Shown here: in pieces, positions 16,540-24,995 of the stretch
Layout: each line of letters begins with the position of its first letter
Position numbering within the stretch: the first letter of the stretch is position 1
From: Halorubrum salinarum
Lineage (GTDB): Archaea; Halobacteriota; Halobacteria; Halobacteriales; Haloferacaceae
Direction: 5' to 3'
Assembly: GCF_013267195.1 (NCBI RefSeq)
Contig: NZ_CP053941.1
Span: 2,170,001 to 2,234,000, forward strand
DNA length: 64,000 bases
Position numbers and translations under genes: made by a program
Notes under the pieces: generated by a model
What the model saw: only the letters and a program-made list of their open reading frames with translations
Database searches by the model: none
Told to the model about the DNA's origin: nothing

Positions 16540-17184
16540 ATGGACCTGAGCGAGTCGACCGTGCGGGACCGCGCACGGGCGTACGCGGAGACGGAGCCGC
16601 TGTACGACGTGGAACGCCAGCACGTCGAGACGGTCCCGAAGACGTTCGCGGGCGACGAGTACGGCCGCCGCGACGCCCAGTGGATCGTCCGGTGGTACTT
16701 CCGGCGGTACCTCGGCGAGTACCCGGACCGGGAGCGGCGGGAGCGCGAGGACGCCTTCCGCGACAACGACTTCGGCGACGTGATCGACGCGCTCGACGCC
16801 GCGCTCGACGCGCTCGACGCCGGGGACCCCGATGGGGACGCCCCGTCCGACGAAGGCTCCGACGCCCCCGCCGACGGGGACCGCGACGTCGACGCCGCCC
16901 TCTCGGCGCTCACCGCGCTCGGCGGCGTCGACGTCGCGGTCGCGTCCGCCTTCTGCCAGTTCCTCGCGCCCTCGCGGTTCGTCGCGATCGACCGCCGGAC
17001 CTGGGCGGTGCTGGTCGCGGCCGGCGAGCTCGACGGCGACTATCCGGACCCGCCGTCGGCGGCCGACTACCGGCGGTTCGACGACGCCTGCCGGGCCGTG
17101 ATGGACCGGACCGGCGTCGACGCGTGGACGCTGTACCGGGCGCTGTGGCGGTCGTTCGAGGGGGTCTCCGGGGGGAGCCCGTAG
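16540..17184 (+). CDS. Conserved hypothetical protein with a helix-hairpin-helix-like segment
   Basis: A 214-residue protein. After an acidic linker (about 95-125), the segment ALTALGGVDVAVASAFCQFL followed by PSRFVAIDRRTW resembles the HhH-GPD fold of base-excision DNA glycosylases (LxGVGxxxAxxxL, then a conserved Asp). No Fe-S cysteine cluster is present. The C-terminal segment is helical (RRFDDACRAVMDR, LYRALWRSFEG). I cannot place it in a named family, and a glycosylase-like fold is only a suggestion. It is divergent from CobW and its stop lies 2 bases from the end of the convergent yqeC. Confidence 0.55.
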   Translation: MDLSESTVRDRARAYAETEPLYDVERQHVETVPKTFAGDEYGRRDAQWIVRWYFRRYLGEYPDRERREREDAFRDNDFGDVIDALDAALDALDAGDPDGDAPSDEGSDAPADGDRDVDAALSALTALGGVDVAVASAFCQFLAPSRFVAIDRRTWAVLVAAGELDGDYPDPPSAADYRRFDDACRAVMDRTGVDAWTLYRALWRSFEGVSGGSP

Positions 17185-17186
17185 CG

Positions 17187-17918
17187 TTACTCGACGACCT
17201 CGACCACCGGGTCGCCCGCGATCAGGCGCGTGAGGAGGACGCGCGGCACGTCGGCGCGATAGAGGATCTCCCCGGCGACCGCCCGCGCCGCGGCGGCGTC
17301 CGCGTCGTCGTCGACCTTGTTCACGACCGGGATCGCGGTCGCGCCGCTGGGCACGCCCTTCAGCCCGCCGGCCGGGCTCGCGAGGACGGTCGCCACGTCG
17401 GCGGGGTGGATCTCCGATCCCACCTCGCGACCGGTGATCGCGGCGACCTCCTCCGGCCGGTGGACGAGGTCGTCGGTGAGCGGCTCGCCGACGACGTGCG
17501 CGCTCGCGATCGGGACGACGACGTCCGCGTTCGACGGGATCTGCGGCTCGCGCTCGCCGGGGGCCTTGAACTCGCGGAGGCGCGCCCCGTCGGCCTTCAC
17601 CAGCGTCGCACCGGGCGCGGCGTCGGCGACCTCCGCGACGGTCGCGGTGTCGTACCCGAGGTATCGGTCCGACCGGTCGCGCTCGGGGACCAGCCCCAGC
17701 GGCCAGTCGGCCTCCTCGGCCTCGTCGAGCGCGGCCACGGGGTCCTCGGTCACGCGCACCGCGGCGACCCGGTCGTCGAAGATCGGTATCCGGACGCTCG
17801 CGGTCACGACCGCCCGGTCGAGCCGGTCGGCGAGCGCGAACAGCGTCGACTTCTTGCCGCCCGCGCCGACGACGCAGACGGTCGCGTCGCGGGCGTCGAG
17901 CGCGGTCGTCAGGTCCAT
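17187..17918 (-). CDS. yqeC: YqeC-like protein (putative selenium-dependent hydroxylase accessory protein family)
   Basis: A 243-residue YqeC-family protein. It has the P-loop-like VVGAGGKKST (15-24), TASVRIPIF, and ATLVKADGARLREFKAPGER, which are signature regions of the family. YqeC is associated by genome context with maturation of molybdenum hydroxylases that carry labile selenium. In this organism the formate dehydrogenase uses cysteine, so a selenium link is not supported in the window. The gene is divergent from an aldehyde:ferredoxin-oxidoreductase homologue (120-base gap), which suggests a function with a tungsten or molybdenum pterin enzyme. Confidence 0.8.
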   Translation of the reverse strand: MDLTTALDARDATVCVVGAGGKKSTLFALADRLDRAVVTASVRIPIFDDRVAAVRVTEDPVAALDEAEEADWPLGLVPERDRSDRYLGYDTATVAEVADAAPGATLVKADGARLREFKAPGEREPQIPSNADVVVPIASAHVVGEPLTDDLVHRPEEVAAITGREVGSEIHPADVATVLASPAGGLKGVPSGATAIPVVNKVDDDADAAAARAVAGEILYRADVPRVLLTRLIAGDPVVEVVE

Positions 17919-18038
17919 GCCCGGTCGTTCGCCCGCCGCCGGGGTCACTCTAACGGTGGGGCGAGCGGGAGGCGGTCGGGCGGGCCTCAACCCGCGCGGC
18001 GAACAGATTGATACGTCTCCGCCGCGCAGAGCGCCTGA

Positions 18039-19898
18039 ATGAGTCGGAGCCGCACCCGCGTCCTCCGGGTCGACCTCTCTGCGGGCGAGACCGCCCGCGA
18101 GCGCGTCCCCGAGGGGTGGCGGCGCGACTACGTCGGCGGGAAGGGGCTGGGCGCGCGCTACCTCTACGAGGAGCTGTCGCCGGGGACGGACCCGACCGGC
18201 CCGGGGAACGTCCTCGCGCTCTTCGTCGGGCCGCTCGCGGGCTACCTCCCGGGCGAGACGCGCTACGCCGCCGTGACGAAGTCGCCGCTCACCGGCGGGT
18301 TCCTCGACTCGTACGCCGGCGGCGACTTCGCCGACCGCCTCGCGGGGTCGCTCGGCGACTGCCTCGGCCTGCTCGTGACGGGCGCCGCGGACCGCCCGGT
18401 GCGAATCGAGGTCGAAGGCGGGCGCGCACGGATCGAGCCGAGCGACGCGTGGGGCGACGACGCCGCCGAGACGGCCGCGCGGTTCCCGGACGCCGGCGTG
18501 GCCTGCGTCGGCCCGGCGGGCGAGCGCGGGGCGGCCTACGCGACGGTCGCGAGCGACGGCGGCGACCACCACGCCGGCCGCGGCGGCGCCGGCGCGGTGA
18601 TGGGCTCGAAGCGGCTGAAGGCGATCGTCGCGCGCGACCCGCCGCCCGCGGTGCCGGACGACCTCGCCGCGCTCCGCGACCGCGACGCCGCGGCGTACGG
18701 CCGCGACCCGACCGGCGAGTGGCAGGCCGCGGGCGAGACGGTCGAGACGGTCGACTACGCCGACGAGGTCGGGATCCTCGCGGCGGAGGGGTGGACGGCG
18801 ACCGGCTTCGACGGCGCCGACGACATCGGCGTCGAGGCCGCGCTGGAGCGCGCAACGGGGCGGGAGGGCGAGGATCAGACCGTCTCAGGCGGCTTCCGGA
18901 TCGACACCCCTGACGGCGAGGTGGTCCCGCGCGGCGCGGCGCCGATCACGCTCGGCGCGGGGCTCGGGATCGACGACTTCGACCGCGTCGTGGAGCTCTG
19001 CGGGCTCTGCGACCGGCTCGGTCTCGACGTGATCGGCGCGGGCAACGCGGTCGCGTGGGCGGTCCGCGCGGGCGAAGCGGGGGTCGTCGACTGTCCCGTC
19101 TCGTTCGGCGACGCCGACGGCGCGGAGCGGCTGCTGGAGTCGATCGCGGCCCGCGAGCCGTCGTCGGGACTCGCCGTCGACCCGGACCTGCCGGACGCGC
19201 TCGCCGACGGGATCGACGCCGCCGTCGACCGGTTCGGCGGCGCGGCCCTCGTGCCCACGGTGAAGTCGATGGCGCTGCCGGGGTTCGACCCCCGCGCCGC
19301 CGTCGGGGTCGCGCTCGCGTACGCGACGAGCGACCGCGGCGCGTGCCACCGCCGGGCGCGGCCGCAGGACACCGAGCCCCTCGCCCGTCCGGACCGTTCT
19401 CCCGCCGATCAGGTGCGGGACGTGGTGGGCGAGCAGAACGCCCGCTCCGTGCTGTGGAGCCTCGTCGTCGACGACTTCGTCGGGGAAGCGGTCTGGGCCG
19501 ACCTCGGTGCGGAGTGGCTCGCGGCGGTCGACCACCCCGCGGTCGACCCCGCCGGGCGCGACGACGACGCCGCGGACGACCCGGTCGACGCGCTCGCGGG
19601 GACCGGCGAGCGGATCTGGACGCTCGCGCGGCTGTTCAACGCCCGCGAGGGGTTCGACCGCGCGGACGACGCGCTCCCCGAGCCGCTCCGCACGCCCGCC
19701 GCGGACGGGACGCCCGGGGTCGACGCCGACGCCTTCGACCGCCTGCTGGACCGCTACTACGCCGCGCGGGGGTGGGGCGAGCGCGGCCTCCCGACGCCAG
19801 AGACGCTCGACCGCCTCGGCCTCGCGGGGGTCGCCGACGACGCGACCCCGCTCGACGAGCGGCCGATCGACCCCGCGGCGGCCCGTTCGGACGACTAA
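18039..19898 (+). CDS. Aldehyde:ferredoxin oxidoreductase family protein lacking the usual Fe-S cysteines
   Basis: A 619-residue AOR-family protein. The tungstopterin-binding features are present: GGKGLGARYLYEEL (29-42), SPLTGGFLDSYAGGDFADRL, GAGAVMGSKRLKAIVA, DRLGLDVIGAGNAVAWA and AYATSDRGACHRR. In normal AORs a CxxCxxxC motif and a fourth distant Cys bind the 4Fe-4S cluster. Here the region where that motif should lie (about 275-300, GREGEDQTVSGGFRID) has no cysteine. The usual SLGxCKF segment reads SLVVDDF. The protein has only six cysteines in total. It may therefore be a cluster-less or non-catalytic paralogue. It is divergent from yqeC. Family assignment is firm; activity is doubtful. 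Confidence 0.85.
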   Translation: MSRSRTRVLRVDLSAGETARERVPEGWRRDYVGGKGLGARYLYEELSPGTDPTGPGNVLALFVGPLAGYLPGETRYAAVTKSPLTGGFLDSYAGGDFADRLAGSLGDCLGLLVTGAADRPVRIEVEGGRARIEPSDAWGDDAAETAARFPDAGVACVGPAGERGAAYATVASDGGDHHAGRGGAGAVMGSKRLKAIVARDPPPAVPDDLAALRDRDAAAYGRDPTGEWQAAGETVETVDYADEVGILAAEGWTATGFDGADDIGVEAALERATGREGEDQTVSGGFRIDTPDGEVVPRGAAPITLGAGLGIDDFDRVVELCGLCDRLGLDVIGAGNAVAWAVRAGEAGVVDCPVSFGDADGAERLLESIAAREPSSGLAVDPDLPDALADGIDAAVDRFGGAALVPTVKSMALPGFDPRAAVGVALAYATSDRGACHRRARPQDTEPLARPDRSPADQVRDVVGEQNARSVLWSLVVDDFVGEAVWADLGAEWLAAVDHPAVDPAGRDDDAADDPVDALAGTGERIWTLARLFNAREGFDRADDALPEPLRTPAADGTPGVDADAFDRLLDRYYAARGWGERGLPTPETLDRLGLAGVADDATPLDERPIDPAAARSDD

Positions 19899-19946
19899 CG
19901 GGCGGAGGAGAGCGGGCACCGACCGCCGACCGCGGGCCCGACCGGC

Positions 19947-20282
19947 TCAGCGACGCAGCCCGCCTTCCGACTTGATCCGCATGATGTGCCGGACGTTGAG
20001 GTATATCTCCTCGGGAGAGGTCTCCTCGCCGGCGTCGTACAGGTCCGACACGCGGTAGAGTATCGCCGAGAGCTGCTTGCTCTCGGAGCTGTCTCCCCGC
20101 ACGTCCTCGGCGACCTCGCGGAGGAACTCGCGGACCTCCTCGTCCGCGGCGAACTCGCCGCCCCCCGCGTCCTCCGGCACGACCGGATCGACGCCGGCGG
20201 CCGCGAGGGGGTCCTCGCGGTCGTCACCGCTCGCGGCGCCGTCCGAAGCCATTCCGCCGTCGTCGTCGTCCGCGTCGGTCAT
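19947..20282 (-). CDS. Acidic conserved haloarchaeal protein of unknown function
   Basis: A 111-residue protein. The N-terminal 45 residues are acidic and of low complexity. The C-terminal 65 residues (VREFLREVAEDVRGD, SKQLSAILYRVSDLYDAGE, PEEIYLNVRHIMRIK) look helical and conserved. Its start overlaps the stop of the Mrp gene by 4 bases, so it is translationally coupled to that Fe-S carrier. This suggests an accessory role, which is inference. No motif is recognised. Confidence 0.65.
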   Translation of the reverse strand: MTDADDDDGGMASDGAASGDDREDPLAAAGVDPVVPEDAGGGEFAADEEVREFLREVAEDVRGDSSESKQLSAILYRVSDLYDAGEETSPEEIYLNVRHIMRIKSEGGLRR

Positions 20283-21316
20283 CGGCCCTCGCCCACCCCG
20301 CGGCGGCGCACGACGCCGGCGTTGTTCGCGACGTTCTCGACGAGCACCTTGAACGCGTCCGCGGTCTCGCCGTCCTCCAAGACGACCGGCTCGCCGTCGT
20401 CGCCGCCGGTGCGCACGTCGGGGTCGAGCGGGATGCCGCCGAGGAACGGGAGGTCGTGCTCCTGCGCGAGCCCCTTCCCGCCGCCGGAGCCGAATATCTC
20501 GTGGAAGCCGCCGCAGTCGGGACAGCGGAAGCCGGCCATGTTCTCCGCGATGCCGAGGACGTTCGTGTCGTGTTTGCCGAACATCCGGAGCCCCTTCACC
20601 GCGTCGTCGAGGGCCACGTCCTGCGGCGTCGTGACGATCACCGCCCCCGTCAGCGGCAGCGTCTGGAGGATGGTGAGCTGCGTGTCGCCGGTGCCCGGCG
20701 GGAGGTCCATCACGAGGTAGTCGAGGTCGCCCCACTCCACGTCCTCGACGAGCTGGGTGATGATCTTGTGGACCATCGGGCCGCGCCAGATCACGGGGTC
20801 GTCCTCGCCCGTGAGGAAGTCCATGCTCATCAGCTTCACCCCGAACCGCTCGGGGGGGACGATCGTCTCGCCGTCCGTCTCCGGCCGCTGTTCCGCCGAC
20901 ACCATCCGGGGCACGTTCGGCCCGTACACGTCGGCGTCGAACAGGCCGACGCGGGCGCCGAGCGCCGAGAGCCCGGCCGCGAGGTTCACCGCGACGGTCG
21001 ACTTCCCGACGCCGCCCTTCCCCGAGGCGACCGCGATCACGTTCTGGACGCCCGGCAGGACCTGCTCGTCGGCCGAGAGGTCGTCGGGGATCGACGCCGA
21101 CAGCTCCACGTCGAGGCCGGTGTCCGCGAGCGCGTCGCGCACGTCGTCGGCGATGGCCGACTCGGTCGGCGAGAAGGGGGCGCCGAGCGCGAGCGAGATC
21201 CGGGCGGTCCCGTCCGCGACCGCGACGTCGTTCACCAGCCCGAGCGAGACGATGTCGCCGCCGAGGTCCGGGTCGCGCACGTCCGCGAGCCGCTCCCGCA
21301 CGTCCGATTCGTTCAT
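20279..21316 (-). CDS. Mrp/ApbC/NBP35 family Fe-S cluster carrier ATPase with N-terminal MIP18 domain
   Basis: A 345-residue protein. An N-terminal DUF59/MIP18-like domain (MNESDVRERLADVRDPDLGG) is followed by a ParA/MinD-type ATPase with the deviant Walker A SGKGGVGKST (98-107), MDLPPGTGD, and the CxxC motif of the family in FRCPDCGG. Mrp proteins bind and transfer Fe-S clusters as dimers and belong to cytosolic Fe-S assembly. The start ATG at 21316 is preferred to one two codons upstream. It is first in a two-gene operon with the acidic hypothetical protein. Confidence 0.92.
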   Translation of the reverse strand: MNESDVRERLADVRDPDLGGDIVSLGLVNDVAVADGTARISLALGAPFSPTESAIADDVRDALADTGLDVELSASIPDDLSADEQVLPGVQNVIAVASGKGGVGKSTVAVNLAAGLSALGARVGLFDADVYGPNVPRMVSAEQRPETDGETIVPPERFGVKLMSMDFLTGEDDPVIWRGPMVHKIITQLVEDVEWGDLDYLVMDLPPGTGDTQLTILQTLPLTGAVIVTTPQDVALDDAVKGLRMFGKHDTNVLGIAENMAGFRCPDCGGFHEIFGSGGGKGLAQEHDLPFLGGIPLDPDVRTGGDDGEPVVLEDGETADAFKVLVENVANNAGVVRRRGVGEGR

Positions 21317-21397
21317 GCCCAAGGGGAGGGCCGTGGGTCGAATAAGGGTTCTGTACCCGGGCGCGCCGCCGTTCCCGGCGCGACCGCGGTCGCCAGG

Positions 21398-22222
21398 TCA
21401 GTCGATCCGGGTCCCGGCGTCCTCGCCGCGCAGGAACGGCGCCAGCCCCTCCGCGCCGAACACGTGCGCCGGCGCGTCGAGCGCGAGCAGCTCGCGCACC
21501 TTCGCGGCCATCCCGCCCGACACGTCGGTGGCGTCGCTCGCGCCGAGCGCGTCCGCGACCGCCTCGAACTCGTCGATCGCGTCGATCACGTCGCCGTCGC
21601 CGTCGAGGACGCCGGGCACCGTCGAGCAGACGCCGACTCGGCGCGCGCCGAGCCCCGCCGCGAGCTCGACGACCAGCTCGTCGCCCGAGACGACCGTCAC
21701 CCCGTCGCCCGCCGTCGCCACGCCGTCGCCGTGGAGGACCGGGACGAACCCCTCGCCGAGGAGCGTCGCCGTCGACCCGAGCGGGAGATCGAGGTCGCCG
21801 CCCGTCCCCGCCGCCCGCGCCGCGAGTGACAGCGGGTGAACGGGCACCGCGGGCACGCCCCGCTCCCGGAGCCGGTCCAACACGTGCGCGTTCAGCCGCT
21901 TCATCGCGCCGTGGACCGCCGCCACCGCGTCCGCGTCGCGCGTGCCGGCCGTCGTCGACACGCCGTGTTCGCTGGCGTGGTGGTGCCCGAAGCTCCCGCC
22001 GCCGTGGACGACCGCGAGCCGGTCGACGTCGCCCGCCGCGAGCGCGTCGGCCACCGCGTCGCAGGCGGCGTCGAGCGCGTCGCCGTCGAGGGTCTCGGGC
22101 CGGTCCTTCTCGGTGATCAGGCTGCCGCCGAGCTTGAGGACGACCGGCGGCGCGCCGGCTTCGGAGTCGGCGGCGTCGTCCGCGTCGTCCGCACCGCCCC
22201 TCGCCGCGCCGGGGCCCGTCAC
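21398..22222 (-). CDS. ipk: Isopentenyl phosphate kinase
   Basis: A 274-residue amino-acid-kinase-fold protein. It has VVLKLGGSLITEKD (27-40) and HGGGSFGHHHASEHG, the latter with the signature His of isopentenyl phosphate kinases. A later segment reads ATDVSGGMAAKVRELL. It makes isopentenyl diphosphate in the archaeal modified mevalonate pathway. The start is GTG at 22220-22222, overlapping the mevalonate kinase stop by 4 bases. The first 25 residues are an acidic extension. The two kinase genes form one translation-coupled unit for isoprenoid lipid synthesis. Confidence 0.93.
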   Translation of the reverse strand: MTGPGAARGGADDADDAADSEAGAPPVVLKLGGSLITEKDRPETLDGDALDAACDAVADALAAGDVDRLAVVHGGGSFGHHHASEHGVSTTAGTRDADAVAAVHGAMKRLNAHVLDRLRERGVPAVPVHPLSLAARAAGTGGDLDLPLGSTATLLGEGFVPVLHGDGVATAGDGVTVVSGDELVVELAAGLGARRVGVCSTVPGVLDGDGDVIDAIDEFEAVADALGASDATDVSGGMAAKVRELLALDAPAHVFGAEGLAPFLRGEDAGTRID

Positions 22223-23235
22223 GGCTCCACCACCCGGACGCCCTCGGTCGCCAGCTCGGCGCGGAACGCCTCCTCGCAGCCCTGGGTGAACGAGAGCGCG
22301 GTCTCCGTCGCGTCGCTCTCGTCGAGCGCGACGATACAGCCGCCGCCCCCCGCGCCGGTGAGCTTCGCGCCGTGCGCGCCCGCGTCCCGAGCGGCCCACA
22401 CCATCGCGTCGAGCGACCGGGCGGAGACTCCCAGCGCCGCGAGCAGCCCGTGGTTGAAGTCCATCAGCTCGCCCAGCGCCGCGAGCAGCTCCGGGTCGGG
22501 ATCGCTCTCGGGGTCGGCGTCGGCGAGGAGCCGCTCGCCCTCCCGGACGAGGTCGCCGACGGACTCGACGGTGTCCGCCGCGAACTCGTGTTCCGCGCGG
22601 AGCGCGCGGACCCCGGCGACCAGTTCACCCGTGTCCCCCGCGCCGCCGTCGAAGCCGACGACGAATGGGAGGTTTGGGGCGTCGATCGGCTCGCAGTCGT
22701 CGCCCTCGACCCGGACCGCGCCGCCCATCGTCGAACAGAAGGTGTCCGCCCTGGAGGCCTGCCCGTCCTGGACCTCGAACTCGGCCCGATACGCCCGCTC
22801 GGCGAGCTCGCGGCGGTCGAGCGGCTCGCCGAGCGCGCGCGTCGCGGCGTCGATGCCGGCCACGACCACCGCCGCGGACGACCCCAGCCCCGCGCCCAGC
22901 GGGATGTCGCTCTCCACGGTGATGTCGAAGCCGGCGTCGGGGGCGTCCGCCGCGTCGCGCGCCTGCTCGACGGCGGCGTCGACGTACCCCATCGCGGCCT
23001 CGACGAGCGGCGTCGGCACGTCCACGTCCGGGCGGTCGCTCGTCCCCCCGGAGTACTCCACGGTGAACCCGTCCAAGGAGAGGTCTTCCGCCTCGACGCG
23101 CACGTGGTCGTCCGCGCGCGGCTCGGCGGTCACCGCGGCGCGTCGCTCGATGGCCGCCGGCACGGCCGGCTCGCCGTAGACGACGGCGTGTTCGCCGAAG
23201 AGGTACACCTTCCCCGGCGCCTCGCAAACGGTCAT
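22219..23235 (-). CDS. mvk: Mevalonate kinase
   Basis: A 338-residue GHMP kinase. It has the N-terminal substrate-binding segment APGKVYLFGEHAVVYG (6-21), the ATP-binding PLGAGLGSSAAV (112-123), and the C-terminal GAKLTGAGGGGCIVAL. These are the three GHMP motifs in correct order. It phosphorylates mevalonate in the pathway to archaeal membrane lipids and respiratory quinone side chains. It is directly upstream of isopentenyl phosphate kinase. Confidence 0.95.
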   Translation of the reverse strand: MTVCEAPGKVYLFGEHAVVYGEPAVPAAIERRAAVTAEPRADDHVRVEAEDLSLDGFTVEYSGGTSDRPDVDVPTPLVEAAMGYVDAAVEQARDAADAPDAGFDITVESDIPLGAGLGSSAAVVVAGIDAATRALGEPLDRRELAERAYRAEFEVQDGQASRADTFCSTMGGAVRVEGDDCEPIDAPNLPFVVGFDGGAGDTGELVAGVRALRAEHEFAADTVESVGDLVREGERLLADADPESDPDPELLAALGELMDFNHGLLAALGVSARSLDAMVWAARDAGAHGAKLTGAGGGGCIVALDESDATETALSFTQGCEEAFRAELATEGVRVVEP

Positions 23236-23305
23236 ACGACGACGGTCGCTCCGCGGGCTTACAGTCGTTGCGCTTGCCGGAGCGGCGCGTTCCGCGGTCG
23301 CGCCG

Positions 23306-24316
23306 CTACTCCGCGTCGCGGACCGGCTCGCCGCACCGGACCGCCCGCCGGAGCCCGACCTCGGCCACGTCGCCCGCGCGCTCAGCGGTCCGCCGGAGCG
23401 CGCGCGAGGCCCATCGCAGCTCCGCGGCGCTCGCCCCCGCCTCGTCCAACCGCCGGTCGAAGGAGTCGATCCGCTCGCGCGCCTCGCGGGCGGCGACGAC
23501 CGCGTCCCGAGCGACGGCGACGGGCTCGTCGCCGAGGGCCACGCCCACCCCGTCGACGACGACCTCGCGGACCGTTCGGCCGACCTCGCGGAACGCCTCC
23601 AGCGGCGGCCCGTCCGGCGGCTCGTCGAGCGCGGCGGCGGCGGCGCCGATCTCCGACGCGGCGTCCCCGAACCGGCGGAGCTCGCGCATCGCGGTCCACG
23701 ACTCGAACAGCTCCGGCCGCGTCGCGCCGAGCGCGTCGACCTCGCTCAGGTCAGCCGCCCCCCGCGACACGGACCGCTCGACCATCGCCGCGAGGCGCTC
23801 GACCTGGTCGTCTCGGGAGCCGACCGGCGACTCGTCGGGCGCCGCCGCGAGCGCCTCGACGGCGTCCGCGTGGATCGAGCGCGCGGTGAACGACAGCTGG
23901 CGGAGCGACTGGCTCACGGAGACCTCCTCCGAGTCCAGCATGATCCGCACCGTCGTCTCCGTCTCGGACTCCGCGGCCACGGACATCCCGATGCGACCCC
24001 GGGCGGTCCGCTCGACGACGCGCCGCTGCGCCGAGGTGAGCGGCCCGTTGCGCTCGACCGTGACCTCTCGGAGACCGGCGGCGTAGGCCGCTCGCAGCGC
24101 CCGCGCGATCACCTCCGGATCGGTCGACTCGATCCGGCCGGCGGCCGGCGCGTCGGCGTCGCAGCCCTCCGGCGTCTGGACCGCCAGCACGCCGTCGATG
24201 TGGTCGTGGAGGCTCACGGTGTCGCCGGCGGTGACGCCCTGCGACTCCGCCCACTCCTTCGGCAGCGAGACGGTGTACGTTCCGTTTCCGACGGTCTGGA
24301 CCTTACGGGTTTCCAT
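23306..24316 (-). CDS. AbrB-PhoU fusion regulator of phosphate uptake
   Basis: A 336-residue protein. Residues 1-45 (METRKVQTVGNGTYTVSLPK, then EWAESQGVTAGDTVSL) form an AbrB/SpoVT-type swapped-hairpin DNA-binding domain. The rest is a long helical region with PhoU-like bundles (e.g. AERAGDVAEVGLRRA). Such fusions are known haloarchaeal phosphate uptake regulators. It is the last gene of the pst operon, 2 bases after phoU, and probably senses Pst transport status and controls the operon. The start ATG is at 24314-24316. Confidence 0.88.
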   Translation of the reverse strand: METRKVQTVGNGTYTVSLPKEWAESQGVTAGDTVSLHDHIDGVLAVQTPEGCDADAPAAGRIESTDPEVIARALRAAYAAGLREVTVERNGPLTSAQRRVVERTARGRIGMSVAAESETETTVRIMLDSEEVSVSQSLRQLSFTARSIHADAVEALAAAPDESPVGSRDDQVERLAAMVERSVSRGAADLSEVDALGATRPELFESWTAMRELRRFGDAASEIGAAAAALDEPPDGPPLEAFREVGRTVREVVVDGVGVALGDEPVAVARDAVVAAREARERIDSFDRRLDEAGASAAELRWASRALRRTAERAGDVAEVGLRRAVRCGEPVRDAE

Positions 24317-24318
24317 GC

Positions 24319-24990
24319 TCAGTAGAGTAGTTCCGGGTCGTTCTCGACCATGTACAGGGTTCGCGCCGCGATGTTCACCGCGTGGTCGCCGACTCGCTCC
24401 AAGTCCCTGACCGTCAACAGCACCCGCGACACGTCGTCCAACAGCCGCTCGGCCGCCCACCCGTCGTCGTCGGTCTCGGCGATCAGCTCGCGGGTGACGC
24501 TCTCGCTCGCGCGCTGGCAGAGCGCGTCCACCTCGTCGTCGCCGGCGGCCACGGCCCGACACGCCGCGGCGTCGCCGGTCTCGTAGGCCGCGAGGCTCCG
24601 TTCGAGGAGATCGAGCGCCGCCGCGCCGATCGCGTCGACCGCCACCTCGGGGGCGACCGTCTCCCGCGCCGCCAGCGAGTAGTTCGCGAGGTTCACCGCG
24701 AGGTCGCCGATCCGCTCTAAGTCGGTGATGATCTTGAACGAGGCGGTGACGAACCGGAGGTCGCCGGCGACCGGCTGCTGGAGGGCGAAGAGGTCGACGC
24801 AGCGGTCCTCCAGGGCGAGGTACGTCTCGTTGACCTCGTCGTCGCCTTCGGCGACGGCCCGCGCCAGCGACTCGTCCCGGGTCTCGACGGCCTCCAGGCT
24901 GTCTCCGAGCCGCTCCGTCACCAGGTCGCCCATCGCGAGCACGTCCGACCGGAGCTCGTCGAGCGAGTCGCGGTACCGTTCTCGTGGCAT
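24319..24990 (-). CDS. phoU: Phosphate signalling protein PhoU
   Basis: A 223-residue protein with two PhoU helical repeats. Each repeat carries the family's metal-binding motif: DLERIGDLAVNLANY in the first and DLERVGDHAVNIAART in the second. PhoU couples the Pst transporter state to gene regulation. It lies 5 bases downstream of pstB and just upstream of the AbrB-PhoU gene, so the operon encodes two PhoU-type proteins. Length is as expected for the family. Confidence 0.94.
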   Translation of the reverse strand: MPRERYRDSLDELRSDVLAMGDLVTERLGDSLEAVETRDESLARAVAEGDDEVNETYLALEDRCVDLFALQQPVAGDLRFVTASFKIITDLERIGDLAVNLANYSLAARETVAPEVAVDAIGAAALDLLERSLAAYETGDAAACRAVAAGDDEVDALCQRASESVTRELIAETDDDGWAAERLLDDVSRVLLTVRDLERVGDHAVNIAARTLYMVENDPELLY

Positions 24991-24995
24991 CGGAG

